Shown here: positions 1 to 11,083 of the stretch, piece by piece
Layout of the letters: every line of letters begins with the position of its first letter
Numbering within the stretch: position 1 is the first letter of the stretch
Assembly: GCA_029706075.1 (NCBI GenBank)
Contig: JAINUG010000011.1
Location: 8,933,001-8,997,000 of the forward strand
Reading direction: 5' to 3'
DNA length: 64,000 nt
Source: Aldrovandia affinis
Lineage: Eukaryota; Chordata; Actinopteri; Notacanthiformes; Halosauridae
Notes under the pieces: model-generated
What the model was told of the DNA's origin: nothing
What the model saw: only the letters and a program-made list of their open reading frames with translations
The model's database searches: none
Position numbers and translations under genes: made by a program

Positions 1-275
1 ATCATGATGAGGAAGATGCTCTTGTTATTTTGTAGCAGATTCTGGTTGGGAGTCAGCATTAAATGGGGAGTTCCTGACATTTTCATGAACAAGAAGCAAC
101 GTGTCAAACAAAGACAATACGCCCAGTTGCAGTTTGATTCGCCTCTTGGACTTCAGACTTGGTGGAAAGGGACATAGGCAGGACATGTGCAAGTTAAAAA
201 CTAGAGGGGTGGGCCACAAGATAAGTGGTTGAGAGAACTGTGTGGACAACACTGAATAGAGACCTGGTCTAAACA

Positions 276-662
276 ATTCAATTCAATTTAATTCAATTCA
301 ATTCAAATAACTTTATTTTTCCGTTAGGAACTTCATTTGTGAAAAGTGCCAATGCATACACACATATAACAGGACAGACAATAAAAACATTTACAACATA
401 CAGTGCAGCTTAAAAAACTGTATTAGAGCAATTAAAATGTATAAAAGTGCAAATTAAAATAGCTTAGATCAGGAGTTCAGGAGCCGGATAGAGGTGGGCA
501 CAAAGCTGAACGTGGCCCGTTTGGTTTGAGGATCTGTATCTGCGGCCTGAGGGTAGGAAGTTATGTTGGCTGTGCAGGGTGTGTGTATTGTCCGTGGTGA
601 TTTGTAATCCCTTCCTCCTTGTTCTATTGTTATAAATGTTACTGAGTGGTTCCTGGTCCAGT
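276..662 (-). mobile_element. 3' end of a non-LTR retrotransposon (LINE)
   Basis: On the - strand the stretch reads as the carboxy end of a LINE reverse-transcriptase ORF, with a recognisable LPSGRRYR core near 540-555, followed by a 3' UTR. It ends in an AATTC-type short tandem repeat at 276-306, as expected for a LINE tail. The 5' part is missing. The family is not certain. Confidence 0.55.
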
Positions 663-685
663 CCGATGATTATAATGCACCTAAA

Positions 686-1650
686 TTGATATGGTCAAAA
701 CAATATGAAGGTATATATGAGAATAGACAATGTCAACCTCCAAAGGAATGGAAAGAATCAAACAGTTGGACTGGCACAGAGATGAGTAATGCTACCCTCT
801 GGAGCCATACTTGTACGCATACATCTATTAAAAACATAACTGTAACCACATGTGAAATAGAACAACCAAGAGAATGCCCCCAACTGTACCCTATTCCTAG
901 AGAAGGCATCATTTTTGGACCAGAACAAAAAAATCGTTTTAAATGATGTAAATATGGTACTAACACATGCCATGTATGATTTGAATAATGTCATTGTTAT
1001 GTTTGATCAGCGTTGTGAAAGGTTTGAACTGGAAAGAGAATGGTTAAAACAACATCTTAATTATATCATCCAAGATTACAAAAAGAGAATAGCTAATATA
1101 TTAACAATAATCTGACCACTGAGACAGAAGTCCACCCATTAGAGGAGGTGGAAAGGGTTGTACAGGTGGGTCAATACCACTAGTGTATTCTGAGTTACCT
1201 CACAGAATTTCTATATGGTAATATAAAGTGTAAATCACCCCCCGGTTAATGTTTTGCGCCAGTTTACACTGTTAAAATGGGGAACATTTATTTACCAACC
1301 CCTGGAGCCAGTGACGATCCATCCTAGCCTGGTGGGACGATACCTACCTGGCTCCCGAATCAAATGTGTTTGCAGGCATCCATGCTCAGGTGAAGAAAGC
1401 TCTCATGGAGGGTGATTCAAAGCTTCTCAAAGCTAAAATGGAGGTGAGCCTGGCCCTGACAGAAGCAGCTCTTATGGAGAGTGATTCAAAGCAAACAACA
1501 CACTTTGAGACTGGATATTCCTGGCAATTGTGGGTATAATGGTAGTTCTCATTGTCGGGAATCTAGTACAGTGTTGCCGGTGGCATAAACAAAACAAAAA
1601 GTTGGAGAAAGTAATTGATAGACATGAAACTATGGTGTGGAGGTAAAAAA
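686..1650 (+). pseudogene. Retroviral envelope-like remnant
   Basis: Three disconnected open segments run along the + strand. The first (686-943) carries Asn-X-Thr glycosylation-type sites and several cysteines. The second (915-1112) is rich in charged, helix-forming residues. The third, near 1510-1645, holds a hydrophobic stretch of about 20 residues followed by CC, a basic cytoplasmic-like tail and a stop. This order (surface part, helical part, membrane anchor, short tail) and the LTR-like sequence just downstream suggest a decayed env gene. Frameshifts and stops make it non-functional. I did not recognise a specific retrovirus genus. Confidence 0.4.
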
Positions 1651-2083
1651 AATGGTATTAAGGTTGGAATGCTAGACCACATCCATAGGGGACACGCAGA
1701 CACCAATTAACTCAGTAGGACACTGCAGTTCGGAGTGACCAGGCAAACAAAAGTTTTCACGCCACAACTTCAAAAGAACATCTATTCTTTTGTGACGTAT
1801 CCCCCATGGCAGGAAACCTTCTTCCCATTGGACCCTTGGAGGTCTGTTCTAACAACCTGTTATATCTTCATGTTGGCCCATAGCTCCAATTACCTGTAAG
1901 TTAACAGCCCCGTTACTTCCCCCTTGTTACTGTTCCCTCCCTTTCCGTTGTGTTGGATATAAATATCCATTTGAATTTGAAGTGGGAGACTCGCTGTCCT
2001 GCGTGACACGGGTCTCCGTGCAGCTGTTTGTAATTAAAGCTTTAATACTGTTTAAAGAAAGTAAAGAGTTTTAATTTCCACGA
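1651..2083 (+). repeat. Probable retroviral LTR (3' side)
   Basis: The stretch directly follows the env-like tail. It holds a TATA-like TATAAAT at 1958-1964 and an ATTAAA polyadenylation signal at 2033-2038, spaced as in an LTR. It ends near CACGACA at about 2083. The exact left edge is not visible and no second LTR was found, so the LTR reading is an inference. Confidence 0.4.
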
Positions 2084-2099
2084 CAATGGGATGGTTCAG

Positions 2100-2210
2100 A
2101 CATAATCTTTGAATAATTTTTTTAAACGTAAGTTAAATTTTTTTGTTTTTGTTTGTTTGTTTGTTTTTGTTTGTGTTTTGTTTTATTAAACATATATATA
2201 AATATATATA
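2100..2210. repeat. Low-complexity T/G and TA-rich tract
   Basis: TTTG-type repeats run into an alternating TA tract that directly abuts the TA of the next transposon. Confidence 0.8.
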
Positions 2211-2721
2211 TATACTCAGTGGCCACTTTACTAGGTACACCTGTACAACTGCTCATTAATGCAATTATCTAATCAGCCAATCATGTGGCAGCAACTCAAT
2301 GCATAAGACAGATGGGTGGTATCTCAGAAACTGCTGATCTCATGGGATTACCCATCTTCTAACAGCTACTTCCAGCAGGATAATGCGTCATGTCACAATG
2401 CACACGTCATCTCAAGCTGGTTCCATAAACATGACAATGAGTTCAGTGTACTCCAATAGCCTCCACAGTCACCAGATCTCAGTCCAATAGAGCCCCTTTG
2501 TAATGTGGTGGAAAGGGAGACTCGCAACATGAATGTGCAGCCAACAAATCTGCAGCAACTGCGTGATGCTATCATGTCAACATGTACCAGAATCTCTGAG
2601 GAATGTTTCTAACACCTTGTTGAATCCATGCCACGAAGAATACAGGCTGTTCTGGAGGCAAAGGGGAGGTCCTACCCAGTACTAGAAAGGTGTACCTAAT
2701 AAAGTGGCCACTGAGTGTATA
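2211..2721 (+). mobile_element. Internally deleted Tc1-like transposon
   Basis: The ends are inverted copies of each other: CAGTGGCCACTTTACTAGGT at the left and the matching ACCTAATAAAGTGGCCACTG at the right, inside TATA flanks. This terminus is widespread in fish. The interior jumps at about 2350 from a 5' segment straight to the transposase 3' end (the QQDN and PQSPDL coding region). Most of the transposase, including the first catalytic Asp region, is deleted. This is a dead, MITE-like copy. Confidence 0.85.
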
Positions 2722-2754
2722 CAGGCACTCCTCACTTAACGACCTACCTGTTTA

Positions 2755-3835
2755 ACGACCGCGCGGACTTCTCTCCATCTGACACCCAGGTCCGGGCACG
2801 GATCTCTGCATGCCTGGCTGACATCTCCGCATGGATGTCCACCCACCACCTGAAGCTGAACCTGGGGAAGACAGAGCTGCTCTTCCTCCCAGCGAAGGGC
2901 TCCCCGATGATGCGTCAATCACCGTGGAAGGCTCCATAGTGTCTCCGTCCCAGTCTGCCAGGAGTCTTGGAGTAACCCTGGACAACCAGCTGTGCTTCTC
3001 GAGCCATATTTCAGCGATCACTCAGACCTGCCGATTCTCCCTCCACAACATCCAGAGGATCCAACCGTTCCTCACCCAAGAGGCCACTCAACTCCTGGTC
3101 CAGACCCTGGTGATCTCACGTCTGGACTACTGCAATTCCTTGCTGGCAGGCCTTCCGGCCTGTGCCATCAAGCCACTGCAACTAGTCCAGAACGCTGCCG
3201 CTCATCTGGTGTTCAACCAGCCGAAGTTCACCCACGTCACCCCTCTACTCTCCTCTCTGCACTGGCTCCCCATCGCAGCATGCATCAGATTCAAATTACT
3301 GGTGCTTGCTTTTCAAGCAGCCAGAGGTACTGCTCCCCCATACCTCCAGTTACTCATCACTCCCTACACCCCTCCCAGACCCCTCCGCTCCGCCTCCTCT
3401 GGCAACTGACTGCCCCATCCCTCTGGGCGTCTCGCCTCTTCTCTGTCCTGATCCCTCGCTGGTGGAATGACCTTCCGCAATCGGTCAGAACCGCGGAATC
3501 ACTTGCAATCTTCCGCAAGAGACTCAAAACCCACCTCTTCAGACTCCACTACCACTGAACTCTGTCCATCTAGCTAAATTGTCTTCACCACTGTTTACTT
3601 GTTCAACACTATACTCCCCAAAAAATAATTAAAAAATACACTAACCTTTTCCTTCCCAGTGTTACAGGTATGGTACGCAGATGCCTGCAATGATGTCTAT
3701 TGCTGTATTACTGCACTGATCTTGTGCACTAACTATGATTGTTCCTTCCATGTATTAATGCACAATTTGTAAGTCGCTCTGGATAAGGGCATCTGCTAAA
3801 TGCTTAAAATGTAAAATGTAATGTAATGCATATAA
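2755..3835 (+). mobile_element. L2-type LINE, 3' part of ORF2
   Basis: Open segments at 2770-3409 and 3345-3558 encode the part of an L2/CR1-clade ORF2 that lies downstream of the reverse-transcriptase active site (AWMSTHHLKLNL, SLGVTLD, SRLDYCNSLL, LHWLPI). The catalytic YADD block is missing because the copy is 5' truncated. A frameshift near 3340-3400 splits the reading frame. The 3' UTR ends in the L2-style tail at 3775-3835 (CTCTGGATAAGGGCATCTGC then TGTAA-type repeats). Confidence 0.85.
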
Positions 3836-3854
3836 AATATAGGAGTCTTTAATT

Positions 3855-4075
3855 TGGCAGCAGTGTAGTAGAATGGTTAGGGAACTGGACTTGTAACCCA
3901 GAGGTTGCTGGTTCCATTCCCTGGTGGAGCACTGCCATTGTACTCTTGAGCAAGGTACTTAACCTGAATTGCTTCAGTAAAATGTCCAGCTGTATAAATG
4001 GATTGTATGTAAAGAAATGTAAACTGTCGAGTGTCTGCTAAATGCCTAAAATGTAAATAAAATTGTAAAATATAA
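3855..4075 (+). mobile_element. tRNA-derived SINE with L2-like 3' tail
   Basis: A tRNA-like head has a box A-like region (GTAGAATGGTTAGGGAACTG) and a box B-like GGTTCCATTCC near 3910. The body includes GAGCAAGGTACTTAACCTGA. The tail (GTCTGCTAAATGCCTAAAAT) is shared with the L2 element just upstream, which is the usual basis for LINE-driven mobilisation of a SINE. It is not a tRNA gene. Confidence 0.7.
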
Positions 4076-5240
4076 TTAAATTACCTCCCCCCTTTGATGT
4101 GTCTCACCCTATGTTGAAGACAATGACCATTTGGCACCATTTGTGATTACTTAATCCCCCCCCAGTTCAATTCCCCTCTTGTGTCCCCCAGGTGCAACTT
4201 CCCCCTCTTTGATGTCTCATCCCGTTAAAAACAATGACTTTTTGTGATATGATTAGCAGTATGCGTGCTCTGTGGACTAAAGACGGGTGTGAAAGGCCCC
4301 AGTGTATAAAGTGCCTCCATGTTCTTTCCATCTTAGTTTTTTTGTCAATCTTTACTTGGGGGACAAACCCAGTAGGTCCTCTGCTTTATTAAAAGACCAC
4401 ATATCTGAAACACGGAAACCAAGACTTCAGCCTGCATTTATTTTTCTACTCACAAAGCTACAAAGGAATAACTTTAACTCTTAAAAATTCCACAGTGAGA
4501 AGAAGCGGTGACTGGAGGATGCATGTTCTGGTTTGTGTCCTCCCACACTGACAGAGGATATTGTGGCAGTGGTGTGGGTTTATAATTGCAACTGGGAATT
4601 CCAAGCTGGGGAACAAAGAAAAATGAGAATATAGTTGTTTAACTCCAGAAATCTGGAGTTCAGTTTTTTTTTTTCATGCCCATACCGCTATTCGCAAGGA
4701 TTGCCTAGTTTATTCATTGTCAATCATAATTTGTAGGGCCCCAGAAAACCCTTCTGGGGGCCATGTCTGACACCTTGGCTCTGGTCACAGAGCCCCTTGA
4801 TCTGATTTGTGTCGCAGTGCTTGTAATTGTGACACAGAGGGCTTTGAAAGCTCAAGTGTCCTTACATCGATGTGGAAGCACCCGGTTTCCATGGGAACAA
4901 CACACAGATTTTGTTTAAAAAGAACAAAAAAACAATAAAGTCACACAGTGCACAGTCAAGATGTTATTTTTGGTGGTGCTCACTCAAAGTAAATATTAAA
5001 CATGACATTTGAAGAAGTATCACTATATAACAATATCTGTATCAAGGTCTCTGAATTTTTACAATTACTGTCAGTAGTAGAGGAAAGGAGGCACACCTAT
5101 GACCTGCCATCGTACTCAGCCTCAGAAATGCACCTTGTTCATTTGTTTTTTTCGTCCTCATAGCTGTACTGCCACGCTTTAGCCACTGTCTAGGTCCCCC
5201 TCCTGTTACCTGAATTTTGAAGCTGTCCAGCTAGCACAGC
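4076..5240. other. No gene seen; faint SINE-like stretch
   Basis: No convincing coding or RNA gene was found. 4500-4640 has a weak SINE-like 3' half (GGAATTCCAAGCTGGGG followed by A-rich sequence). The rest is unique or unrecognised DNA. Confidence 0.4.
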
Positions 5241-5632
5241 CTAACCCTAGGGATCCACCAGAAGCGATTTTCTTGCTAGATGTCACTTTGATTGCTAGCC
5301 AGAGGTCGCTCATGTGGGTACTCCCACACAAGCAGCATTTGTGAAGAGCAGGTTAGGTTGTGCATGTACAGCTATCAAGTTTTAGTAGAGTGAACTGAGC
5401 CAAGCCTAGCTATCTACCAGCAATTAACATACGCATCGTAAAGTTTGGGAAACCCAGACACTGCAACAATTAACCAAATTTTGGTAGGAACCAAAAAAAA
5501 GGACATCTCTCCAATTGGTCATTGATTCACTGCAACACCACTAATTTGCATAAAGTTAAAGTCTGTTCAACTTTCTTTTATCGCTGAGCACACTGACTTT
5601 GCCCCAACAGTCACTTCGTCCTTGTTACGGAT

Positions 5633-5722
5633 AGAAATCAACCTGCATTGTAATAACCAAAAGTGAAACAGTGATATAGAAAAATTAAACATACATTTAT
5701 TAATATGTATACATTTAATGAT
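5633..5722 (-). repeat. Inverted LTR 3'-end fragment
   Basis: Starting at TGTTACGGATA, this stretch matches the reverse complement of 8865-9017 with a few substitutions. About 60 bp of the right arm are missing from it (around 5680). It sits where a direct 5' LTR would be expected. Confidence 0.8.
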
Positions 5723-5741
5723 TATGTATACATTGGTTTTA

Positions 5742-7085
5742 AGGGCCAGTTTGGTGACCCGATGATCGAACAGTTCGACAGCTGCAGGAAAGCTGACCTT
5801 CTATTGATTGCGGATCATTTTCAAATCGAGGTGCTCCGCTCGGACAGCAAACTGGCCCTTAAAACCAAAGTTACGGCCGGACTACTTGAGCAGAAAGTAC
5901 TGTCTAAGGACACTGTCCCTGGAGTATCTAGCGTTAAGGTCGAGAGCACTGACGCTACTCTTCAAGCTCGGCAATTCGAGCTGGAGTTGAAACGGTTAGT
6001 GCTGAGGGAAAAGAGTTGGATGCCCAGGTGCGGTTGAAGGAGAAAGAGTTGGATGCCCAGGTGCGGTTCAAGGACTTAGAGGTGGAAGCTATGCGGGCTG
6101 GTAGCAGAGCACAGCCAGTTGAGTTTAGCGTCAGCAGGAACGCTAGCTTGGTTCCTCCCTTTCGTGAAGCAGACGTGGATAGGTATTTCCCCATGTTCAG
6201 ACGTGCTGCCATCTTGTTGAATTGGTCTAGGGAAGCCTGGCCACTGACGTTGCAGGGCGTGCTCGTGGGTAAGGCTCAGGCTGCATTGTCGTCGCTGTCA
6301 TTGGAGCAGAGTCTCGATTACGACCTGGTGAAAGCTGCAGTATTGAGGGCTTACGAGCCTAGTTTAGGCAGTATCGTAAAACCGACCCTCAGACTTTTGT
6401 TGAGTTTGCCCGTGAGAAGGAGAACTTATTTGATCGCTGGTGTACTGCACAGGGAGTTGAGACGTTTGGGCAAATCCGTGATTTAATTATCATGGAGGAG
6501 TTTAGGAATTGTGTGCCTGAGCGTGTGGCCTTCTATCTGAGTGAACAGAGACTAACTCAGATAGCTCAGGGTGCGATACTGGCGGATGAGTTTACCATTA
6601 CATGTCGGGGCGTGTTTGGGGAAAAATATCCACCGCGTAATAACTACGTCACTCCCCGGGGGAATTCCCCAAATGGCTATGCCGGTCCATCGAAACCCAG
6701 TTCTCCCGCCTCTGGTAGAAGGCTGGAGGATTCGGAGGGTAAATCTAAGTTTGTGTGCAATTTTTGCAAGAAGCCAGGTCATGTCGTGGCTGATTGTTAT
6801 GCCCTGAGGAGGAAAAAGGAATCTTCAAAAGGGGTTGCTCTTGTGAACACGTCTTTGCCTGAGCTTGAACTTGGCGGTATATTACCCCTTAATAACGATA
6901 GTGCTCTTAAGGATTTTGCACCGTTCATTATGGACGGTTCTGTGTCGTTGGCTGACGATCCTGGGGTTTCAAAGCCAGTTAGGATACTGAGAGACACCGG
7001 AGCGGCACAGTCGTTTATTTTGGAGGATATTTTGCCCGTCTGGGAGGTCATCCATACGCACAAGTGTCCTTGTGCAGGATCTTGA
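5742..7085 (+). pseudogene. Gypsy gag (Gmr1-like), frameshifted
   Basis: This is the capsid and nucleocapsid precursor of the retroelement. The amino end has a charged helical region (FDSCRKADLLLIADHFQIEV). The middle resembles the capsid fold related to the vertebrate SCAN domain (FREADVDRYFPMFRRAAILL). The carboxy part, 6492-7085, ends with a CCHC zinc knuckle (C-X2-C-X4-H-X4-C, about 6755-6805). Frameshifts near 6005 and 6370 break the frame. A 33-bp tandem duplication (GAGTTGGATGCCCAGGTGCG repeated near 6014 and 6047) lies at the first break. The start codon region was lost when the left end was replaced by inverted LTR. Confidence 0.75.
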
Positions 7086-7480
7086 GATGGGTTACGTACC
7101 GTTACATGGCATTCTGTTAAAATCGGATCTCGTGACTGGTCGCGTTGCTGTGGGTGTGTGACCCAGTCTTCCTGTGGAGGGAGTGTCCTTCATTCTGGGG
7201 AACGATTTAGCAGGAGGCAAAGTTTTGGCTAGTCCTGAGGTAACTCCTTTCCCTCTTGTCAATGACCCTGACGAACTTGCGCAGAAATTTCCTGACGTTT
7301 TCCCCTCTTGTGCTGTCACCCGTGCAATGTCTAAGCGATCTGAGAATGACAATGAGAAGTCTTGTGATGTTCCCATGTTAGAGGACGCTTATGACTTAAG
7401 TGACTCATTCTTTGGGAAGCTGGAGCATGGAGTGCAGACAACCCCTACGGGGATGACAAAGCACTTGCAGATGTAGACAG
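6960..7480 (+). pseudogene. Retropepsin-like protease, broken
   Basis: A DTG active-site triad (RDTGAAQSF) is at about 6990. Downstream segments resembling the flap and the ILGNDLAGG hydrophobic strand are near 7190-7215. Stops and frame changes at about 7084 and 7160 split it. It overlaps the end of the gag frame, as expected for a gag-protease readthrough layout. Confidence 0.65.
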
Positions 7481-7499
7481 GAAGGCTGATTGTGTCAAT

Positions 7500-8110
7500 G
7501 AACTCGAGAAGCTGTCTCTGGCGCAAGAACAGTTGATAGTGGTGCAGAAGAGAGACACAGATATTTCCTCTCTCTTTGAGAGTGCAATTCCCGAGGTGGA
7601 AGTTTCATCAGTGCCCACTGGGTATTTTGTCAGGGGCGGAATACTGATGCGTAAATGGAGACCAGTTGACGCTTCAGTTCACGACGACTGGCGCACTGTC
7701 CATCAAATTGTGGTTCCGTCTGCTTATCGTAAGAAGATACTCGGCCTTGCTCATGATAGCTGCCTTGCTGGACATTTAGGCGTGAACAAGACCTATGACC
7801 GTGTGCTGAAGCACTTCTTTTGGCCTGGGTTGAAAAAGGACGTTGCCAGATACTGGCAGACTTGCCCTGTGTGCCAGCTTACGGGGAAACTGAAACAGAA
7901 AATTCCCCCAGCCCCGTTGTACCCCATTCCGGCATTCGGAGAACCGTCTAAAAGGGTACTTATTGATTGCGTTGGTCCGTTACCATGGACTAGGACGGGT
8001 AACTAGTATCTGCTCACTGTAATGTGTGCGTCTACCCGTTTTCCCCGAGGCGATTTCATTGCGGAAGATAACGGCGCCGGTTGTCGTTAAAGTACTCATT
8101 ACGTTTTTTT
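7500..8110 (+). pseudogene. Integrase amino part (H2C2 zinc domain and start of core)
   Basis: A 157-residue open segment (7533-8003) has the His-Cys zinc-binding module typical of retroelement integrases: HDSCLAGHLGVNKTYDRVLK followed about 25 residues on by CPVC. The beginning of the catalytic core (LIDCVGPLP) follows. A stop at 8004 and a frame change come next, and the core is cut off near 8110. It directly follows the protease with no reverse transcriptase between them, which is the Gmr1 order. Confidence 0.75.
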
Positions 8111-8319
8111 TCTTGTTAGGCTCCACTTTTCGTCCCTTAGTGGTGTTGACTGATCATAACCCACTTGTTTATCTTAACCGCATGCGAAACAACAATCAGC
8201 GTCTCATGCGGTGGAGTTTATTTTTACGGGGTTATGATCTAGATATTCGACACATCCGCGGACGGGATAACGTTGTCGCTGATGCCTTGTCGCGGACGTA
8301 CGAATGTTACAATAAATAA
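8110..8319 (+). pseudogene. RNase H carboxy end, after an internal deletion
   Basis: In the same frame as the end of the integrase core remnant, the sequence switches to the RNase H tail of a Gypsy pol (VLTDHNPLVYLNRMR, then LDIRHIRGRDNVVADALSR) and stops at 8317-8319. The rest of integrase and the whole reverse transcriptase are deleted. A polypurine tract (8409-8420) and the 3' LTR follow about 90 bp later, so RNase H is the last pol domain. Confidence 0.75.
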
Positions 8320-8420
8320 ATTATCACGTTCAGACCTTGATTGTAAATATGTTCATATACACATACAATATGGGTTTAAGATCGGAAGTGTTAATTTATT
8401 TATTGTCTTAAGGGTGGGGG

Positions 8421-9017
8421 TGTTACGTTGTATTAGCACTACTTCGTGTTTCCTTTTGGATTTGCGTGCTGCTATGTTTCCTTGATTTCTCCCCTTTAGG
8501 TGGAGATGACGTCACTGCCCTGCTGGGACCTGCTTGAGGACGCACATGGTTTCCAGGGGAACCCTCCAAGCAACGTGACGAGAGAAGATGCGGCTGGACA
8601 TCACTTGGCTACATCACTGAGGAGACTTTTAAAAAGATGCGGGACAATATTGAGTTCCCTTTACGACATTGTTACAGCTTGGTGATTGCGTTACTCTGAT
8701 TAACCGCCTAGTTGCTAATTAGTAATTATTGCTATTCATAATACAAATTTTGGGAACTCCGAGGAGAAGACCTTCCCTGTCATCTTCGAGGGTCTGGCAA
8801 ATCTTGCAACCTGCTTCTGTCTTTTAAAGGACTTTCATGTTATAGATAGAGAGAACAATCATTAAATGTATACATATTAATACATTTGTTTAATTTTTCT
8901 ATACCACTGTTACACTGGTACTCCTTACGGGTTGTGGTTATTGATTAAGTGGCTTAGTGTACCGTCCGATATTGTACGCCTGGCTATTACAACGCAGGTT
9001 GATTTATATCCGTAACA
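8421..9017 (+). repeat. 3' LTR of the Gmr1-like element
   Basis: It begins TGTTACG right after the purine run AAGGGTGGGGG and ends CGTAACA, a perfect 7-bp short inverted terminal repeat. It is 597 bp long. Confidence 0.7.
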
Positions 9018-9094
9018 GTCCTACGTCGCCTATCGTCACCAGCTCCCATTAAAAATGAACAACTTCCGACTTTGCTTCTGGTGAATCCCTAGGG

Positions 9095-9954
9095 TTACAA
9101 TCAATTATTTATTAGATAATAGAACTTGTGGTGTCCTGGTTCCTCACCCCCCTGTATCAGATGCCATCAAGACCCTATGGCTGTGAGTTGGATTCTGCAT
9201 TATATGAATAGAGACTTTTTGAAGTGTAAAAACACTGAGTGCGAGTCACAACTCCTGAAATCAATTAAATTGAATCAATTAAAAAAGGAATCTAAAGGAA
9301 TCATGTGTCATGTAGCATGTTACAGACAATTATAGAATTAGTTGATCTGACTGATTTAAAGTCCTGAGATGTGAATATGGGACATGTATTATTCATGGCA
9401 TGCATACCTATTTCTGACATAATATGGCCTTAAGAGAGTAGTTCAGTTTAAGCTGAAGAATGGAATTATTATATAATGACAGAGTAGAGTGAGTGCAGAA
9501 ATAATTGGCAACGGATTTGCAGTTCGCAATTTTCAATACAGCGATCTGTGGGGGAACCGTGTAATTTCCTACCGTTTGGTTAATTTCCCCCTGCATTAGC
9601 ACACGCTGCAAAAGTGAACCCAGGCCTTGGAAACTTTAACCCAAATATTGTCACGTAGACCTGGGGCTGTCCTTTTCCCCTCACTGCAGAAATGTCAAAA
9701 AGCCATACTACTTGCCCCCTATTGTGTTAGATTTTGTTATATTCCAACACACATTACACAGCCTATTAAAAGGAAAAGTACAAAGCACATTTATTGAGGG
9801 GTAAAGATAATGGGCACTGGCTCCAAGCCGGTTTTTAGAAAAAAGTAATAATCATAAGGCTTTCAGTAACTGAGGATTAAACACACAACCCTCCCAACAG
9901 CTCAGTCTGTGTTCTTATTAACAGTGCCAATTAATACAGAATTGCAGCGTCTCA
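9095..9954. other. No gene seen
   Basis: AT-rich sequence with only short chance ORFs and no recognised repeat. Confidence 0.4.
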
Positions 9955-10045
9955 ATAGTTATTTATTTATATAGCACCTTTCAGCAATACAGCACTTGTA
10001 CAGCAAAAGTGCTTCACAAAAAAAGTTATTAAAATAAAAGAAAAA
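9955..10045 (-). mobile_element. Short LINE 3' tail
   Basis: Read on the - strand, TTTTTTGTGAAGCACTTTTG then GTGCTATATAAATAAATAAC is the typical last stretch of a fish LINE. Nothing else of the element remains. Confidence 0.45.
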
Positions 10046-10495
10046 AAAAAAGACAGAGCATAAAACAAACGAGAATATAAAATTAATAACCACTAGTTTC
10101 ACAGGAGTTAAGGGATTTATTTGCAACCCTCCACAACCCTTTTTGATTTCAAATTCAGGACAAGGTTCTTAGGTTAATAAGCACTAGTCTGGAGAAAATA
10201 TTTAGCATCAAATGTAATTATCTGTCAAGAATTAGACATTTTTAAATGCCTAGTATCTAGGCAGATACAGAGTGGGGAATGACTTTATAATACAGTGTCC
10301 ATTTATTGAGCGTGTTAAACATAGATGCAAAAGAAAGACAGCATTAAAAAAAATACAGAGCAAAAAGTGTCTCACTGTGTCAATTTTGTGTTTTGCTTCA
10401 CAACTTAGTTTCTCCTTTTGTGAGGGTAAAACATCTGTAGCTGTATGTAGCCTAGTTCCTATTTCCTATTGTGGATTTACAGATAACCAGGCTTG
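10046..10495. other. No gene seen
   Basis: A-rich sequence with chance ORFs only. Confidence 0.4.
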
Positions 10496-10499
10496 ATAT

Positions 10500-11079
10500 G
10501 AAGGGGATAATGAAACCAGGACAGTGAGCGAAGGATGTCATTCAACACTTTGTGTGAGTTTCCAAAGCAATATGAGAGATCTAACAGATTTGAAAAGAGG
10601 TCATGTCGTTGGTGCCCAAATTGCTGGTGCATCAGTCTGATTATTATCTGATTATTACTCTGTATTGTAGAATTACGGTCAACGCATATGAAGCCATTTT
10701 AGGCAATCAGGCGCATCCTATGGTGCAGACATTCCTCAAGATATTCTCATATTCCAAGACGATAACACCCCCATACACATTGCTAAACAGATTCAGTTGT
10801 TTCATGAACACCAGGATGAAGTCAAACACCTTCCATGGCCTCCCCAATCTCCAGATCTAAACAAACAGTGCAGAGTAGATTTTTACTGCCTTCATCTCTC
10901 AAAGATCTGGAGGCTTTCCTTCTTGAAGAATGGTCCAAACTCCCACGAGAAACAGTTCAAAATGTGTACAACAGCATTCCAAGAACTATTGAAGCTGTTC
11001 TGTTCTCAATAATAAAGTATTGAATTATAAAATATTACTATATTGTTTGGTATTTCTATTATTTTTTCTACCCCCTGTA
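10500..11079 (+). mobile_element. Tc1/mariner remnant (terminus CAGGGGGTAGA)
   Basis: Decayed transposase coding sequence includes the region around the second catalytic Asp (FQDDNTP-like, 10741-10770) and the WPPQSPDLN stretch at 10837. It ends in an inverted repeat whose complement reads TACAGGGGGTAGA. The 5' end is missing. A second copy of the same family is at 56690-57482. Confidence 0.7.
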
Positions 11080-11083
11080 TATA

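Larger units (their letters stand above)
5633..9017 (+). mobile_element. Gmr1-like Gypsy LTR retrotransposon with an inverted left end
   Basis: The unit is flanked by a 5-bp direct duplication, GTCCT at 5628-5632 and 9018-9022. The order inside is gag, protease, integrase zinc domain, RNase H, polypurine tract, 3' LTR. Integrase lying before RNase H is the domain order known for the Gmr1 group of Ty3/Gypsy elements. There is no direct 5' LTR. The left terminus is an inverted piece of the LTR 3' end. The copy is inactive because of frameshifts and a large deletion of the integrase core and reverse transcriptase. Confidence 0.75.
5245..9094. mobile_element. TTAA-type MITE, host of a nested retroelement
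   Basis: Outer inverted repeats match 20 of 21 bases: left 5245-5265 begins CCCTAGGGATCCACCAGAAG, and the right end (9074-9094) is its reverse complement with T for C. Flanks CTAA (left) and TTAC (right) look like decayed TTAA target duplications, which suggests a piggyBac-type MITE. The arms are 5245-5632 and 9018-9094; everything between was inserted later. Confidence 0.55.
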
